A stretch of 64,000 nt of DNA from Nannochloropsis oceanica (GCA_004519485.1 CP038117.1:124001-188000); one strand, 5' to 3'. Positions 20,548-34,060 are shown, counted from the first letter of the stretch. Program-made: numbers and translations. The notes: generated from the sequence alone by a model not told the origin.

Positions 20548-23500
20548 TCACTCTTTCTTCACGTCCCCCTCACCGTCATCCACCGCAGCCGTTGGGCTGT
20601 AGACAGGGGAAGATGGAGAGTAAGCAGCGTCTTGGGCTGGCGAGCCCATGTCCGAGGGTGTGTAGGCCGGGGAGGTGGGAGAATACTGAGGACTCGTGGG
20701 AGTATAGGCCTGTATTGTTTGTGTGTGCATTTGAATTCGGACAAATGGCGCGACATGGGAGCCCGTGCAAAAGCCTTACAACGACCAAAGACAGTGCATG
20801 TAACATAAAACCAACCCCATCCTTCCTCCTCTCCACTCAAAACATACACCCATGTCTCTACCTACTCCTTGCTCATAAACTTACCGGGGAGGACGGCGAG
20901 AATGCAGGACTCGTCGGACTATACGCCGGCGAGCTCGGGGAGAAGGCAGGACTGGACGGACTGTAGGCCGGAGAGGAGGGAGAGTAGGCGGGGGAGGAAG
21001 GAGAATAAGCTGGGGAGGAGGGAGAGTAGGCAGGGCTGGAAGGAGAATAGGCAGGACTGGAGGGACTGTACGCCGGGGAGGAAGGAGAGTAAGCAGGGCT
21101 GGAAGGAGAATATGCCGGGCTGGAAGGAGAATATGCTGGGGAAGAAGGGCTGTAGCTCTGTATAGCGTTGACAAGAAGGAAGAGAGAGAAATTGAAAAAT
21201 GAGCAAGAGTTAGATGCATGTCCACTGCAAAAAATGAGCCGGAGACATTTCTATTTCTTCAGCCCGCCCCCCCCCCCTCCCCTGAAAACAAATACATACC
21301 GGCGAGCTAGGCGAGTACGCAGGACTCGACGGGCTGTATCCTCCACCCGCCGGGGATGCCGCCGTCCCCAACCCGATCCCCGGGGAGCTCACGCTCCTAT
21401 ACCCTCCCGAATAGGCTGGGCTAGCGGACGTGTAAGGCGAGGTGCCCCCCCCTCCCCCTACATACGGACTCGCCATCGCGTCATACCCCGGGGTGGCTCG
21501 TCCAGGGCTGACCACCATGGGTGAAACGAAGGGAGAGGTGCCGAGGGGAGAGGCAGTCATGTCCCCACCTCCTCCTAGGTGAACGCCCGGGGTAAGCATT
21601 GCACCGGGACTGGCCCCACCTGCGCCGTAAGCGCCATGGCCGAAAGCACCATAGGGCGTTGCGATGCCTGGTGTGAGGGCTCCGGGTGTTCCTGCCCCGA
21701 AGCTGAGGGGGGGGGAGAAAAGCGGAGGAGGAAGGAAAGGAGGGAGGAGAGGGGGGAGGGTAGGTTTGAATTGATTAGAATCCGATGATGTTTAAATATT
21801 GACGGCTTCCCCCCTCTGCACTTTCTTTCTCCCGCCCCCCCCATGTACTCACCCTCCTCCCCCACCGCCCATGCCGTCGTCGTCTCCACCAATCATTCCT
21901 CCCCCGTACTCGGGCATCTCTTGGGCATTTTTTAGCTTCTCCTCGTCCAGCAGCAGCTCCACCACACCAGTGCCCACCCGGGCGATTTGTCCGAGCAAGA
22001 TATTTTCGGTCACACCCTGGGAGAGGAGGGAGGGAGGGAGGGAGGAGGGAGGAGGCGATATGTTGGAGGGTGGACGTATGCGGTACGCGGGGGGCATTAA
22101 AACAACCAGGAGTCAGTGAAGTGTAACAAAGAAAGGGATAGAGAGGGAGGAGAAGAGCGAGGGAAGGACGAATAGCAGTGTCATATACCTGTATGTCATC
22201 GTACTCCCCAAACAGTGACGCCTGGTTCAACACCTCCACCGTCTCCTCGAACGACGCCCGTAATAAGGGTCCCTGCTCGCCCCTATTAATCCCATGTCTA
22301 GACACCGCTGTCAAGGCCCCCCGGAAGGTCATGACATCCACCAAAATCGACATGTGCCGGTAATTGATGTACCCCCCATCAAAAAACAAAACGGAGCGGA
22401 TCTCGTTCAACATCCCCGACCGCGCGGCCTCAATCCCCAGCGACTCAAATATCTCAATCAAGTCGTTACAAGTCGTCCGGGTGAAGTCTACGTCCGCGCA
22501 CGCCATCACCTCCATCATGTTCACTCCGTGCGTCACGAAGTACGGCTCTTTGCGATCCGAGAAGCCGCTGTCCGGATGCCACGTCTTGATGTCGTCCGTG
22601 AGACCGTACACCTATGGAGGAATGGAGGGAGGGAGGGAAAAAGGGAGAAATGGAGGGAAGAAACCGTATGACTACGCCTTGCATGTAAATGAGGACAAAG
22701 ATTCAAGAACGAAATCGACGCGCATTGACATGATGATTCCACGCATCCCCTCTCCCTCTCTCCCTCATCCCCTCCCCCTCCTTCTCCTGCATCAGAAAAT
22801 CCTCGCTCCCTCCATTCCCCCCACTCTCCCTCCTTCCCCCCCTCCCTTTTTCAACCTACCTTGAGGATCTTATCATACCCGGATACTTTCAGCTTGGACC
22901 TGATCTGCTCCTCCACGCTCTTCAGAAACTCAATATCCACGTCCTCGTCATCGTCAGGGACAAATCGCAACCGTAGCACCTGCCGTGGCATGTTCTGATC
23001 ACTGACAATAATTTGGAAGGTCTCCGGCCCAAATACGTCCATGATTAGAGCTTGTAAGTCCTCTAATTGCACCCGCTTTGCAGCCACCTTATCCTTGTCA
23101 AGCTCGATTCGGATCACCCATGGAGAAGCCGCCCCCTCTCCGTCGGCATCGCCATCCACGTCCACTCCGTACCTGGAGAGAGAGGGGGGGAGGGAGGGAG
23201 GAAGGGAGAGAAGTGATGAGTTCGAGCACGGTCGAGAGAGGCAAGAGATAAAATAAAAAATAGAGAGGGAGAGGAAGGGGCACGCTTCCACAAAAAAGGG
23301 AAGACCCACCACCACCCTGTCCTCTTCTGTCCCCATCCCTCCCTTCCCTTGCCTCCCGTCGACCTACCAGTACTCCAACAAGGCCTCGTCTTCTTCCACC
23401 ACCGTCGTCTTCGGGTCGGGATCATACACAATCTCGCTCTTCAACGTCAAGTCCTCAATCGTAGTATACTCCAAATGCTGCCCCAGCCGGATCACTTTCG

Positions 23501-26500
23501 CCTGGTCCGAGGCCGCGTCCGGATACATATACACCGACATGCGCGGCGTCTTGCAAGTCTTAGCTACGTTCAACAACTCGTTCAAACGCGGCACCCCCAG
23601 CGTGACATTCTTAGCACTCACTCCTGCCAAGTGGAAGGTGTTCAGCGTCATCTGCGTGGCCGGCTGCCCGATCGACTGGGCAGCCTGGACCCCTGCCATC
23701 TCTCCGGGAGCAACCTGGGCCTGAATAAAATGATCCTCGACTTGACCTAGGATGTACTTGAAGGCCACCGAGGTCAGGCGGAATTCGTACAACACCCGCT
23801 TGCTCGCGAAGGTGGACCGAAGGAAAATGTGGAACATGATGGTGGCGTTACTGTTCGCCTGCTTCGCAAACACGTCCTCCCCGGGGACAACCACTGTCTT
23901 GACACACAGGTCTTTAATGGCCTGAATCACATCCTTCGGGTCTAAATCACTCTGCGTTCGATCCGTAATCCGCTCATTCCTCCGCGCCGTTGTAATCAAT
24001 CGGTCCAGATTGACTGGTAGGTACGTATCGGTCTCCTTCCCCCTTGGCCGTGCCGTCAACACCCGGGCCAAGTGTGCTCGATCCTCCAGCAGCTGCGACA
24101 GCTCTTCTTGGAGCAAGGTCGCGGTCGCCGTGTCCCTCCGACAAGCAGTCCGCACACTCTCACTCAAATAATACTCCCCCGGCTTCCCCGGAATTTGGCC
24201 AAAGGCATCATCAAGCACATCCAAAACATAACGCGCCTCAAACGTCCTCCGATTCAGCTCCAAATGCCTCAACCCCTGCTTCTCAATAAACACCGCATCC
24301 ATTCCATCCTCACCGTACAAAAACTGGATCACACTCCCTTTGACAGTCCGCACACTCCTATCATACTTCGCTTGAACGCTTTCCATGAACTTCACCAGCC
24401 TCCGTTGGATATACCCCACCTCCGCCGTCTTCACTGCAGTATCAATGCACCCTTCCCTCCCTCCCATGGCGTGAAAGAAGAACTCCTGCGGCGTCAAGCC
24501 CTTGAGGTACGAGTTTTCAACAAATCCCCTCGACTCTGGCCCGTAATCGTCCTTGGAAAAATGTGGAAGGGACCGCCGAGCAAACCCGAAAGGGATTCGT
24601 TTCCCCTCCACATTCTGCTGGCCCAGACAACACATGATTTGCGTGATATTGAAATTGTTGCCCTTTGAGCCACCCAGGATCATGGCCACGATGTTGTTGG
24701 TGTAATCGATGGAGTTTCGCGCCATTTCGCCCACGCGTTCCGTCAGGGAATTCAACAACGTATTGACGTTCATCTCGAACGCACTAAAGACGGTTTGGCC
24801 GGGCTGAGGCTCCAAGCGCCCTTGCTGCGCGTCCTCCACGATGCGACGGACCTTACCCTTGGCTACCTCGATTTCCTTGGCAATATTTGTGAGGGTGTCA
24901 GTATCGGCCACTGTGTCGGCCACGCCGATGGTGAAGGAGTTTTGGAGCATCCAGTAGTTGACCACGTGTTGCACCTGTGAGGGAGGTAAGGAGAGAGGGG
25001 AGAAGGCAGAGAGGGAGGGAGGACGGATGGGGTTAGTGAGATCAGTGAGTAGGTTTGTTTCGACGCCCCACCACCGGATAAAGGAATGGCCATTCTTTTC
25101 TATAAAACAGCGGGTTTGTATCCCGGCACCGTCAAAGACAGAAGCGAAACCTCACTCCCTCCCTTCATCCTTCCCTCCCTCCCTTCGCTTACTTGAATCA
25201 TAAACCGCGCGGTCTCCTTCCACCCGTGGTCAAGCCACGTTACGTGAATGATGCCCCCCGCCGAATTCCCGACCGAGCGCTTATCAATCACGCCCGTCAC
25301 CACTTGCCCGTCTTGAATCAGCACTTGGGAGTCATTTGAGTTTAATTCGTCCTTCGGCGGGGCCTTCATATTGCTGTTCCCTCGGTGGTTACACCCTTTC
25401 GGTAGCACAAGACTAAACACTTGTTTGCCCGTCCAAAGCGGGCGGGGCTTCAGCACGGCTGGCATGGGGACGGGAACTTGGTGTTCGATGCCGAGGGACC
25501 CGACCCACATCATGATATTCATCATCACGTCTCGCTCAACAAAGGTATCGCGACGGGTGAGGCGAGAACAGCCCAGCAATGCGTCTTGCACGATGCCCAT
25601 GACGGGGGAATTGGCTTGGGGGGAGACGATATTCCGAGGAACCATCATTATCTGCTCGGCCTCGGCACGGGCGTTGAGGGTCTGAGGGAGGTGGAGGTTC
25701 ATTTCGTCGCCGTCGAAGTCGGCATTGTAGGGTGTGGTGACTGAGAGGTTTAGGCGGAAGGTAGACCAGTCTAGCACTTTGACACGGTGTCCCATGATAG
25801 ACATTTTATGCAGGCTCGGCTGTCGATTGAACAAGACCACGTCATCGTCACGCATGTGCCTCTCCACGGTCCAACCCACGTTCAGCGCCACCCCCGAGGT
25901 CGACGGGGCGTACCTCAAATCCTGCCTGGTCCCATCATCCCTCACGATGTATTTCGCCCCTGGGTGCACGTCCGGCCCATTCTCCACTAATTGCTGCAGT
26001 TCCTGGATGTTCAGCCTCGTCACTGTCTCGGGCACCGTCAGATTCAACGCGATCGAACGCGGAACCCCTACTTGATCGATCTGCAAATTGGGATCGGCAG
26101 TAATGACCGTCCGCGCCGAGAAATCCACCCGTTTCCCCATCAGATTCCCCCGGATCCTCCCCTCTTTCCCACGCAGCCTTTGCCGAATCGTCTTCAAGAC
26201 TTTGCCTGACTTATGCTTCTCTTGTTCGGCGTTGTTCCGTTCGTTATCGAAGAAATTGGCCACTTTCTCCTGCAAATGCAATTCTAACTTCTCTTGGATG
26301 TCCCTCGGTTCCCCCTTTTTCTTCGCATCCAGGAGCTTCATATTCGCCTTCACTATCGTCGCCAACTGATGCGTCAAATCATCGTCCGAGCGCTGGGAGC
26401 CATCCATCACCACTGACGGCCGCACGTGGGGAGGAGGGACGGGAAAGACAGTTATCAAGAGCCATTCAGGCCTCGCCCATCTCAAGTCCAGGCCCAGCAT

Positions 26501-27643
26501 TTCAACCGCCTCGTCCGACATATTCTTAAATATCCTGTAAACCTCCTCCGCAGGCAAGTACTGCTTCCGGTCGGGGTTCGGTGCCCCCCCCTCCACAACA
26601 TCAGGAAAGATTACCGTTACCCGTAACCCCTCCCTGCGGTACACAGGCTGCATCGCCCCACATCCCTGATCCTCCGCAGCAGCAGCCGCCGCAAAAGGGT
26701 CCGCCAGTGCTATTCCTTCCGGCACTGGTGAGCCGACACACACACGCTTCGTCCCCTTGACGCAAATCTCGTGCAAGGCCTTCAAACGTGCTGCTCGGCG
26801 ACGGGTGGCAACAATGCGTTTGACCATCTCGTCCTTCGGGTCCACCATGAGCCGACTGCAATTGTAACAAACGCACCGCAGAATCCGCAAGACGTCGTCG
26901 ACGAAGCCGACGTGATACACGGGCTTGGCCAATTCAATGTGCCCAAAGTGCCCGGGACATTCATTAACTCGATTCCGTTGCCCAACTTGGTTGTAGGTAC
27001 AGCCACAAGTCTTGCAGGGATCCCGACGGTCTAGGGAACCCATGCGAGGGTCGTTCACACCGCCGTAGACCTGTAATGTATGAGGAGATGAGGATGGGGT
27101 GAAGGGGAAGGTGAGGAAGGAGGTTAATTGATGACGGAGCAACTTTTACGAAGGCAGGACCATGTGACATATACCCATACTCGCGTAAAAGAATCAAACA
27201 TAAAACAAGTTAGAAAGATAACGTACCGGCTTGCCGTTAAAATAATTCTCGGGTTTAGTGATCCCCGCGGGGATAGGCTGCCGGTCCACGGTGGTGGCTT
27301 GCGTGACGGACATGCGGCGCTGTTGGTGGTGAATGGAAACGGAGGAAGAGTGACAAGGGGCGTGAGCGGAAGAAACGAGTACAAAGCCATTGCTAGCAAA
27401 ATTGAAGCAAGAGTATCTGCGTTTTGCTGCCACCCATCAGCGTATTCATGTCCCGCAGCACGCAAAGCCACCACTGACTACAACCAAGCGCCGACGAGGC
27501 GACAGAGCGACGCACACGCAATCCTTGTCTCCGCCCACCACCCAATCCAACACACTTACTATCTCTTCCGGAGACAGCACCGACATTTGAACCCGTGCCA
27601 CGGGACGCACCCGTGCCTTAGAGTGCTCAAAGTACGAGTCCAT
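20548..27643 (-). CDS. RPB1: DNA-directed RNA polymerase II largest subunit RPB1, ten exons
   Basis: Catalytic largest subunit of Pol II, about 1799 residues. Exons from the 5' end: 27643-27560, 27319-27227, 27070-25193, 24974-23368, 23172-22860, 22611-22189, 22016-21853, 21702-21300, 21157-20885, 20709-20548; all GT-AG with matching phases. The start reads into [12 protein letters not shown], then RRMSVTQ, as in RPB1 clamp-core sequences. The zinc motifs [12 protein letters not shown] and [12 protein letters not shown] and the catalytic [15 protein letters not shown] lie in exon 3. Exon 4 carries the funnel, bridge-helix and trigger-loop region ([20 protein letters not shown]). A Gly/Ser/Pro-rich linker leads to a CTD of about 18 recognisable heptads, mostly YSPSSPA, ending in an acidic/basic tip ([10 protein letters not shown]). 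It is divergent from NOT3. Confidence 0.97.
20885..21157 (-). repeat. CTD heptad exon, 13 x 21 bp
   Basis: Penultimate RPB1 exon, exactly 273 bases or 13 repeats of 21 bp. Most units encode YSPSSPA; two have Phe at position 1 and one has Thr at position 4. Synonymous codons vary between units, so the repeat is not a recent perfect expansion. Confidence 0.9.
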
Positions 27644-28634
27644 GATGATGCTAGCTGGCTATTGCTGCTTTCCTCCACCGAGACCAACACTCAGCACGCT
27701 GTCGGCAAAGGCCCCGCCGCACCTGTCAATACCTGCTTCCACTGCGCGTGCTGCTGCTTGTTGCTATGGTTGTGGTTGTGTGAGTTTTATGTGGTTTGTG
27801 GGTGTTGAGAAGAGGCCAAGACCCTGGCAGGGGAGGAGGCTAGACACAGCAGTTTTCTGTTTTCTTTTTCTGTCGAATCCAGAGCGCGGAACCACGCGTC
27901 AGAAAAGCCCTGATTTCAGTGAGGGATACCTTACCACTTGTTATCTAGAGTGTTCACGCACGGCCGTGGACAACCTGGGCGTGGTCTGCTTCTTGATAAT
28001 GAAAGAAGACATGTGGGCCTTATTCATCACACAAATCCTCGTTGTGGCCTCTGCGTTCCCCATATTAGAGCGGAAATAGGCCTAGGCAATGTTGCTGCGC
28101 GGAACCCGGGACCTGTGAGAGAGTGTAGTTGTTGTGGCCAAAGCTTGGCGCCTGGAGGTTTGCTTCGTGCGGTGCCTGGTATCGTGTGGGAGGCTTGGTC
28201 GACCGAGGTGGATATGCCCCCACGACTATTCTTGCTCGACCCCGATGTTGATAAGATGATGCTTTTTTGCCCTGGTCGTGCTTCACACTCACACAAAACC
28301 CACACACGACCCATCCTAGGCGGCCCTGTAGGAGAGCCCCTGGTGGACAACGACGACGACAACCAGGAGCGCCTAGCTCTGAGGCGACAAGCAACGGAAG
28401 CGAAGAGGCGTCTGCCCCGCTCCTCAACCGCGCCTGCGCTGTGGGGAAAACCAACCCGCCAACACCACAAGTTCTACTAGCCGGTATAGTCTTGGCTCAC
28501 AAACTTCAGTTTCTGCTTGGCGCGCTTGCGTTGACGCGGGATCTGAGCAGCCTTTTTTCGACACACCCACACGATACTGACCGCGCTCCTCGCTATCGGC
28601 ATTTCCTTCCAGCGCTGCCACACCTCATTAAGCC
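27644..28634. promoter_or_regulatory. Divergent spacer, RPB1 and NOT3
   Basis: About 1 kb between the start codons of RPB1 and NOT3. It carries a long plus-strand open frame (27938-28480) that has no early ATG and no family resemblance. I treat it as 5' UTR or promoter sequence rather than a gene. Confidence 0.45.
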
Positions 28635-30045
28635 ATGGCGGACAAACGCAAGCTGCAGACGGAGATCGACCGTACCTTAAAAAAGGTGGACGAGGGCGTG
28701 GACCTCTTTGACGAGATCTGGGCCAAGGTCTATTCGGCCCGCGATCCGAACCACAAGGAGAAATACGAGCAAGACCTGAAAAAGGAGATAAAGAAGCTGC
28801 AACGCCACCGCGACCAAATCAAAACATGGCTGGGCCAAAACGACATCAAGGATAAGAAGAATCTGACGGAGGCCCGAAAATTGATTGAGACGAAGATGGA
28901 GGAGTTTAAAGTCTGCGAGAAGGAGGCAAAGTGCAAGATGTTTTCCAAGGAGGGCTTGGCACGGGAACAGAAAATGGATCCGAGAGAAATAGCGAAGAAC
29001 AAGTCAAGGGAGTGGTTGGACAATGCCATCAACAACCTGAATACTCAGATTGAGAGTTTTGATGCTGATATCGAGAAGCTATCGGCAGGGAGAGGGAAGA
29101 GTAAGAACAAGGAAGAGATCGCGGGCTTGGAAGAGAGTTTGATTGGGCATAGACAGCATGTGACAAAGCTGGAGCAGATCATTCGGTTGTTGGACAACGA
29201 TTTGAGGGAGCCGGATGTAATTGATGAGCTGAGGGATGATGTGGAGTACTTCGTTGAGGGGAACCAGGATGGGACTTACCAAAGTAGCTATGGGGATGAA
29301 ATGGAAATTTATGACCCGTTGGATTTAGACGAGGCGCCGATCCAGATCAACGATTTGCTAGGTAATGCTGGGCCGAAGAAGAGCCCCAGGGACGGGGACG
29401 AGGGTGACGGAGGGGAGGGCGGAGGTGGGGGAGGAGGGGGGGATGAGGAGGATGCCGACAAGTCGGCGAGTAGCACGAAGACAGCGGGATCGACCAGCGC
29501 TGGTGTGAAAGAGAAGAAAGGAGGAGTGGCTGCGGGGGGTGCGGGTACGGCTGGGACAGGAGGAGGAGTAACAGAGGGTCTGAAGGGGATCGGGCGGCCA
29601 GGAAAAGCTCAACCTCCAAATCCTAGCCCGGCGCGGACAGCGAACGCGTCGTCAGCAGCGACAAGAGGAGCAGCAGCCGGAGCAGCAGCAGGAGGGGGAG
29701 GGGTGAAGGTGACGCCGGAAAAACCCCTGGTGGTACCACGACCGATGGCTGCGGCGGTCATGGCGGGAATGGTGGGTAAGCCGACTGCGGCGCAGGCGTT
29801 GAAGAGCACGTTAGCAGCAGCTGTGGTTGCTGGTGCGCGAGGAGGAGGGGATGGAGGCGCGACGACTTCGACAGCTGCGGATGTTTTGAGAGAAAAGTCG
29901 GCGCAAGCTCCGGGACTGGCACAGGCGCAACAGCAGCAGCGGGCGACGGCGCAACGGCAGCAACAGGCGCTAGCAGCGCAGCAGCAGCAGGTGGTGGAGC
30001 AGCAGGCAGCGCAGCAGAAGTCGTTGCTGGAGAGGCAGAAGAATC

Positions 30046-30085
<40 letters not shown>

Positions 30086-30211
30086 ACCACATACGGCAGC
30101 ACAAGCATCGGTGCCAACTGCCACCACCACTGGGGCCCCATTTAAGGGTGCTGCTGCTGCTTCTCATGCCGCCCAACAGCAACCCAACCCGCCCACCTTT
30201 TCTCCTACTCC

Positions 30212-30250
<39 letters not shown>

Positions 30251-31061
30251 ACCGCCATTGCGCCCTCCGCAAGGATCACCACCACTGGCATCGATCGTCG
30301 GAGGTGGTGGGCAGCAGCATCAAGTTTCCGGGAAGGGGGATCAGCAACAGCATACCATGCAGCAACAGCAACGACAGCATCAGCAACAAGCTATTCTCCA
30401 ACAGCAACAGCAACAGCAGCAACTTGTTCAGCAGCAACAGCACAAGCAGCAGCAGCAGCAGCAAGTATTTGGTGCCGGTGGTGGCATCGTACCAGGGATG
30501 GACGGGAGCACCAATGCGGCCACCACCGCAGGGGGAGGAGGAGCAGAAGATGGAGGCATGGACCCTGCTACTGCTGCGGCCTTCGCCAACAATTCTCTGC
30601 GGATCGGGCCCGAGACCCTGCAAATGCAGATGAATTACCTCAATCGTGCCATGCTCTATATCCCCACGCAACACGATGCTGAGCGGCCAAAGCAATACTT
30701 CCCCCGAAATCCTTACCCGGTCCACGCCGCCTTCCCCCTCGCTCCTGCCCCCACTTTTGAATCACCCTCGATTTTCGAGAAACTTGGCCCGGACACGCTC
30801 TTCTTCATTTTTTACTACCAGCAGGGGACGTACCAACAGTATCTCGCTGCCAAGGAGTTAAAGAAGCAGTCGTGGCGTTATCACAAGAAGTACATGACCT
30901 GGTTTCAGCGGCATGAGGAGCCGCAAGTGACGACGGACGAATATGAGCAGGGGACGTACGTCTACTTTGATTGTGAGTCGGGCTGGTGTACAAGGATCAA
31001 GCAGGCGTTCCGATTTGATTACTCGGCGCTGGAAAACGATGAGCCGGGAGGGGAAAATTAG
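28635..31061 (+). CDS. NOT3: CCR4-NOT complex subunit 3 (NOT3/NOT5)
   Basis: Single-exon protein of 808 residues. It is a scaffold subunit of the CCR4-NOT deadenylase, acting in mRNA decay and transcription. Residues 1-235 are the conserved NOT3 N-terminal coiled coil, starting MADKRKLQTEIDRTLKKVDE and including FDEIWAKVY, the KYEQDLKKEIKKLQRHRDQI helix, and KEGLAREQKMDP. A disordered middle of about 430 residues is rich in Gly, Ala and Gln, with CAG tracts. Residues about 680-800 are the NOT box: FEKLGPDTLFFIFYYQQGTY, AAKELKKQSWRYHKKYMTWF, and GTYVYFDCESGWCTRIKQAF. The ATG at 28635 opens directly into the conserved N-terminus, so the start is firm. Confidence 0.97.
30045..30250 (+). repeat. 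CAG tracts in the NOT3 linker
   Basis: Two runs of 11-12 CAG codons (about 30047-30083 and 30212-30248) give polyGln in the disordered centre of NOT3. More interrupted CAA/CAG runs follow to about 30465. Confidence 0.85.
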
Positions 31062-32009
31062 GTGTGATGGGGGAGCGAGCGGGCGACAGGAGAGGGATGG
31101 AAGGAAGAGAAGGGAGGGGTCAAATATCAAGAATCGGAGAAAAGGGTTAAGGGATTAGAAAGAAGAGCACCATAAAGAAAGATTATATGAAGAAAAAGGC
31201 CGACATCATCGAGACTTTTTTTTCTTGTTACGTCGTTTCAATATGCGTGTTCCTCCTTCAGCAACTCCACGAGCATGGAGGTTGGAGGTTTGTGGCTTGC
31301 CACTGAAGGCAGCTTATAGATTGTGTGAAAGAGGAAGGTATGCTGCAGTAACTCAAAAAAACGACCTCCGTACCCGAAGAGTTAGTATTGCAGCCTGCGG
31401 ACCTGCACAATCTTCCCGAACAAGCACAAGCATGGGCCAGCCGTTAGCGTATGAAGCGAGATGAATCTCCGCAACTTGGCTTGCTGAAGGCTTGACAAGA
31501 CTCACACAAAATACTTAGCTACGCCAAGAGTACATGTAAGCCATTCAGCAGAAGTACATTGACCTCAAGTCATCTTAATTACAAATTATGTAGGAGCTTT
31601 GTTGTCGCCCTTGACGACCTTGTAGGAGCCTCCTCTGTGGTCACGAATAAGTTCGGACCATTTGTGCCGAGCAGCACAGGTGACAAAAACCTCAATTTCT
31701 GTGCCTGCCTACACCTCTGTTGCTCGAACACATCGAAGGCTTTGTGCACTTCCAAGGCTTGTGCACTTTCCTGGTACAATTGTGCTGTCGCAGATTGCAG
31801 TCAAATTGTGCGTGTGCTACGTGTGAATCCGCAGGTTTCCAGGAATCCTCCCAGAGCCTCCGGTGGGCGAACGCCCGTGCCACCATCATGCGCGACATTA
31901 TTCTGTGATTGGTTTGCTTTGTCTCATTTCAGTTGCCACACATGCTAACATCCCACTCTCTACGTCTGCTCTTCCATCTATTTCTCCTGTCCCCCATGCA
32001 TATTCCAGG
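31062..32009. other. Spacer upstream of the phosphate transporter
   Basis: About 950 bases between two plus-strand genes. Open frames on both strands around 31559-31948 look mildly protein-like on either strand, but none has a proper start or splice partner that I could find. Probably NOT3 3' UTR and transporter promoter. Confidence 0.35.
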
Positions 32010-33791
32010 ATGTCTCCCGTTGCGGAAGATGAGCAGGCTTCAATTAAGAACTCAAAGGAAGATGCCAACACTAACGCCGTAGCTATCCACGACCTTGACT
32101 ACGACGTCCCCCCAGAGGAGCTTACACCAATCTCCGCAATATACTATGTCTCACCCGGCGGGCGCGGACTGTCGGAGAAGGAGTTCTTCTCCTCCGATCC
32201 GGACGCTAGCAGTGATGATGATGAGTGTACCGGGCAAAATAGCCCCAGTGTCCTCAAGGAAAATGTATCAGCACCCCCTGAAAGATTCTCGCAGCGTCTC
32301 GCCACCATTTTGGTTGCAGGTGCAGGTTTCTTGGCCGACTCCTACGACCTTTTCGTCATCAATATTGTCTTGATTATGATGAAGCAAAACGAGAGCTACG
32401 GCCCCTTGACACCGGACGTGCAGACCCAATGCTCGTTTATGGCCATCATTGGTGCCGCCGTAGGCCAGCTTCTTTTCGGTTTTCTTGGGGATCAATACGG
32501 GCGTCGTCGCATGTTCCTCCTTACGGCCATCCTGACCATTTTAGGGAATATTTTGCAAGCAAGCGCTCAACCGCGCGAGCGCTTGGGGATATATCAACAG
32601 ATGATGCTGTTTAGGTTTATCATGGGCATTGGGGTAGGGGGCGAATACCCGACCGCCAGCATCATTACGAGCGAGAATTCCTCTAATTGGACCCGGGGAC
32701 GGAACCTGGCCGCTGTCTTTTCTATGCAAGGCGTCGGTCGCTTGCTCTGCGCGGTGATCCTTCTCATCTGTGCCCACACCATCGAGGACACAAACATACA
32801 GTGGCGAGTAGCAGTGATTGTAGGGGCCTTACCAATGATGATTGCCGTGTTTTATCGATGGCTTCCTGAGACGGCCATCTTCCGCGAACAAGTCCAAGCC
32901 CGGTACCCGAATATGCGCGAGCGTTTTAAGGTCATCTGGAGGACCGTGTGGGAGAACCGTCGAGCTCTTACGGGCACCGCTGGTTCTTGGTTTATTTTGG
33001 ATATGTTGTTTTATGGCAATTCTCTTTTCTCGGCCGACGTGACGGCAAGGATAGGCTTGGAGGATAGCATCAGAGGGCTCACTGTCCAGAACCTTATCAT
33101 TCAATCCATGGCCATGCCCGGCTATATTCTCGCTGTCCTCTTTATCGACTACATCGGCAAGAAACGTTTGCAGCTGATAGGGTTCTTTGGGGAGGGAGTG
33201 ATTTTTGCGGTCATGGCTGTGTTTCATTCCCGGCTTAAGCGGACTCCGCAAGTATTTTTGGTCATGTATGCCCTTACTTTCCTCTTTGATAATTTTGGGG
33301 CCAATACTTCGACTTTCGTCATTCCTGCTGTAATTTACCCCACGGAAGCCCGCTCGACCTGCCATGGGATCTCGGCGGCGTTTGGGAAAGCAGGGGCGGT
33401 GGTAGGTGCGAGTGTATTTCTGAATATAGTGACAATGCACTGTCCCAATCACGTGTGCAGCGAGGACGTGGATTCGGCGTTGGTAGACAGGGGTATCAAG
33501 ACCGTGTTTTATTGGTATGTAATATTTGACGGGGTCGTGAGAATTTCGCTAACTTTCTTTTGAATGGTAGATCCTCCATTAATTGCGTATCTATAATTCG
33601 AAGTAAAGCATGTTTCCTGATCCCTCCCCATTTCCCTCCCTGCTCTTATTGTTTCCACCAGGTGCGCCATGCTCTCCCTTGTCGGCTTTCTGTGGACATG
33701 CGTCTTGGTCCACGATAAACGCCACAGGTCGCTTGATTGCAACGGGCCGCTGCAAGCGCCGGCCACTTCTCCCGAGTATCAAATGACTTGA
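32010..33791 (+). CDS. H+/inorganic phosphate symporter, PHO84/PHT1 type (MFS)
   Basis: Two exons, 32010-33514 and 33662-33791, joined in phase 2; the splice replaces a short read-through tail with a final membrane segment (CAMLSLVGFLWTCVLV). About 544 residues. It belongs to the major facilitator superfamily phosphate:H+ symporters: GFLADSYDLFVINIVLIMMK in the first helix, GQLLFGFLGDQYGRRRMF at the loop 2-3 signature, and GIGVGGEYPTASIITSE, which matches the PHT1 signature GGDYPLSATIMSE. The C-terminal half contains PTEARSTCHGISAAFGKAGA. About 90 hydrophilic, acidic residues precede the first helix. The upstream frame is open but has no earlier ATG. It likely takes up phosphate at the plasma membrane. 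Confidence 0.92.
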
Positions 33792-34060
33792 GCGGCAGCA
33801 GATGCGAATAATTAAAGAATGGAGGAAATGTGAATACAAAGATGAAAGGGGAATAGAGCATAAACATGGTTCCCCGCAAGATCCGGGCACGACAAACAGC
33901 AGCAGCAAAGAATGAAAACAAACAATCGCAGGAGAGGAAGGAACAAATATGTTGCAATATAGCAGACGCAAAGTCGAAGATCGGAGCCAGTAAGTGAATT
34001 GTATCGGTGACATATTCGTGTCCTCAGTGCTCAAAAACACCGCAGCTTTCTCGTCTTTTT

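Noticed and set aside
27938-28480. Plus-strand 180-codon frame upstream of NOT3
   Set aside because: No ATG in its first half, no recognised domain, and it lies in the RPB1/NOT3 promoter region; possible but unsupported.
31579-31779. Minus-strand frame with a helical-looking sequence in the spacer before the phosphate transporter
   Set aside because: The opposite strand is also open here, and no start codon or splice partner makes a gene.
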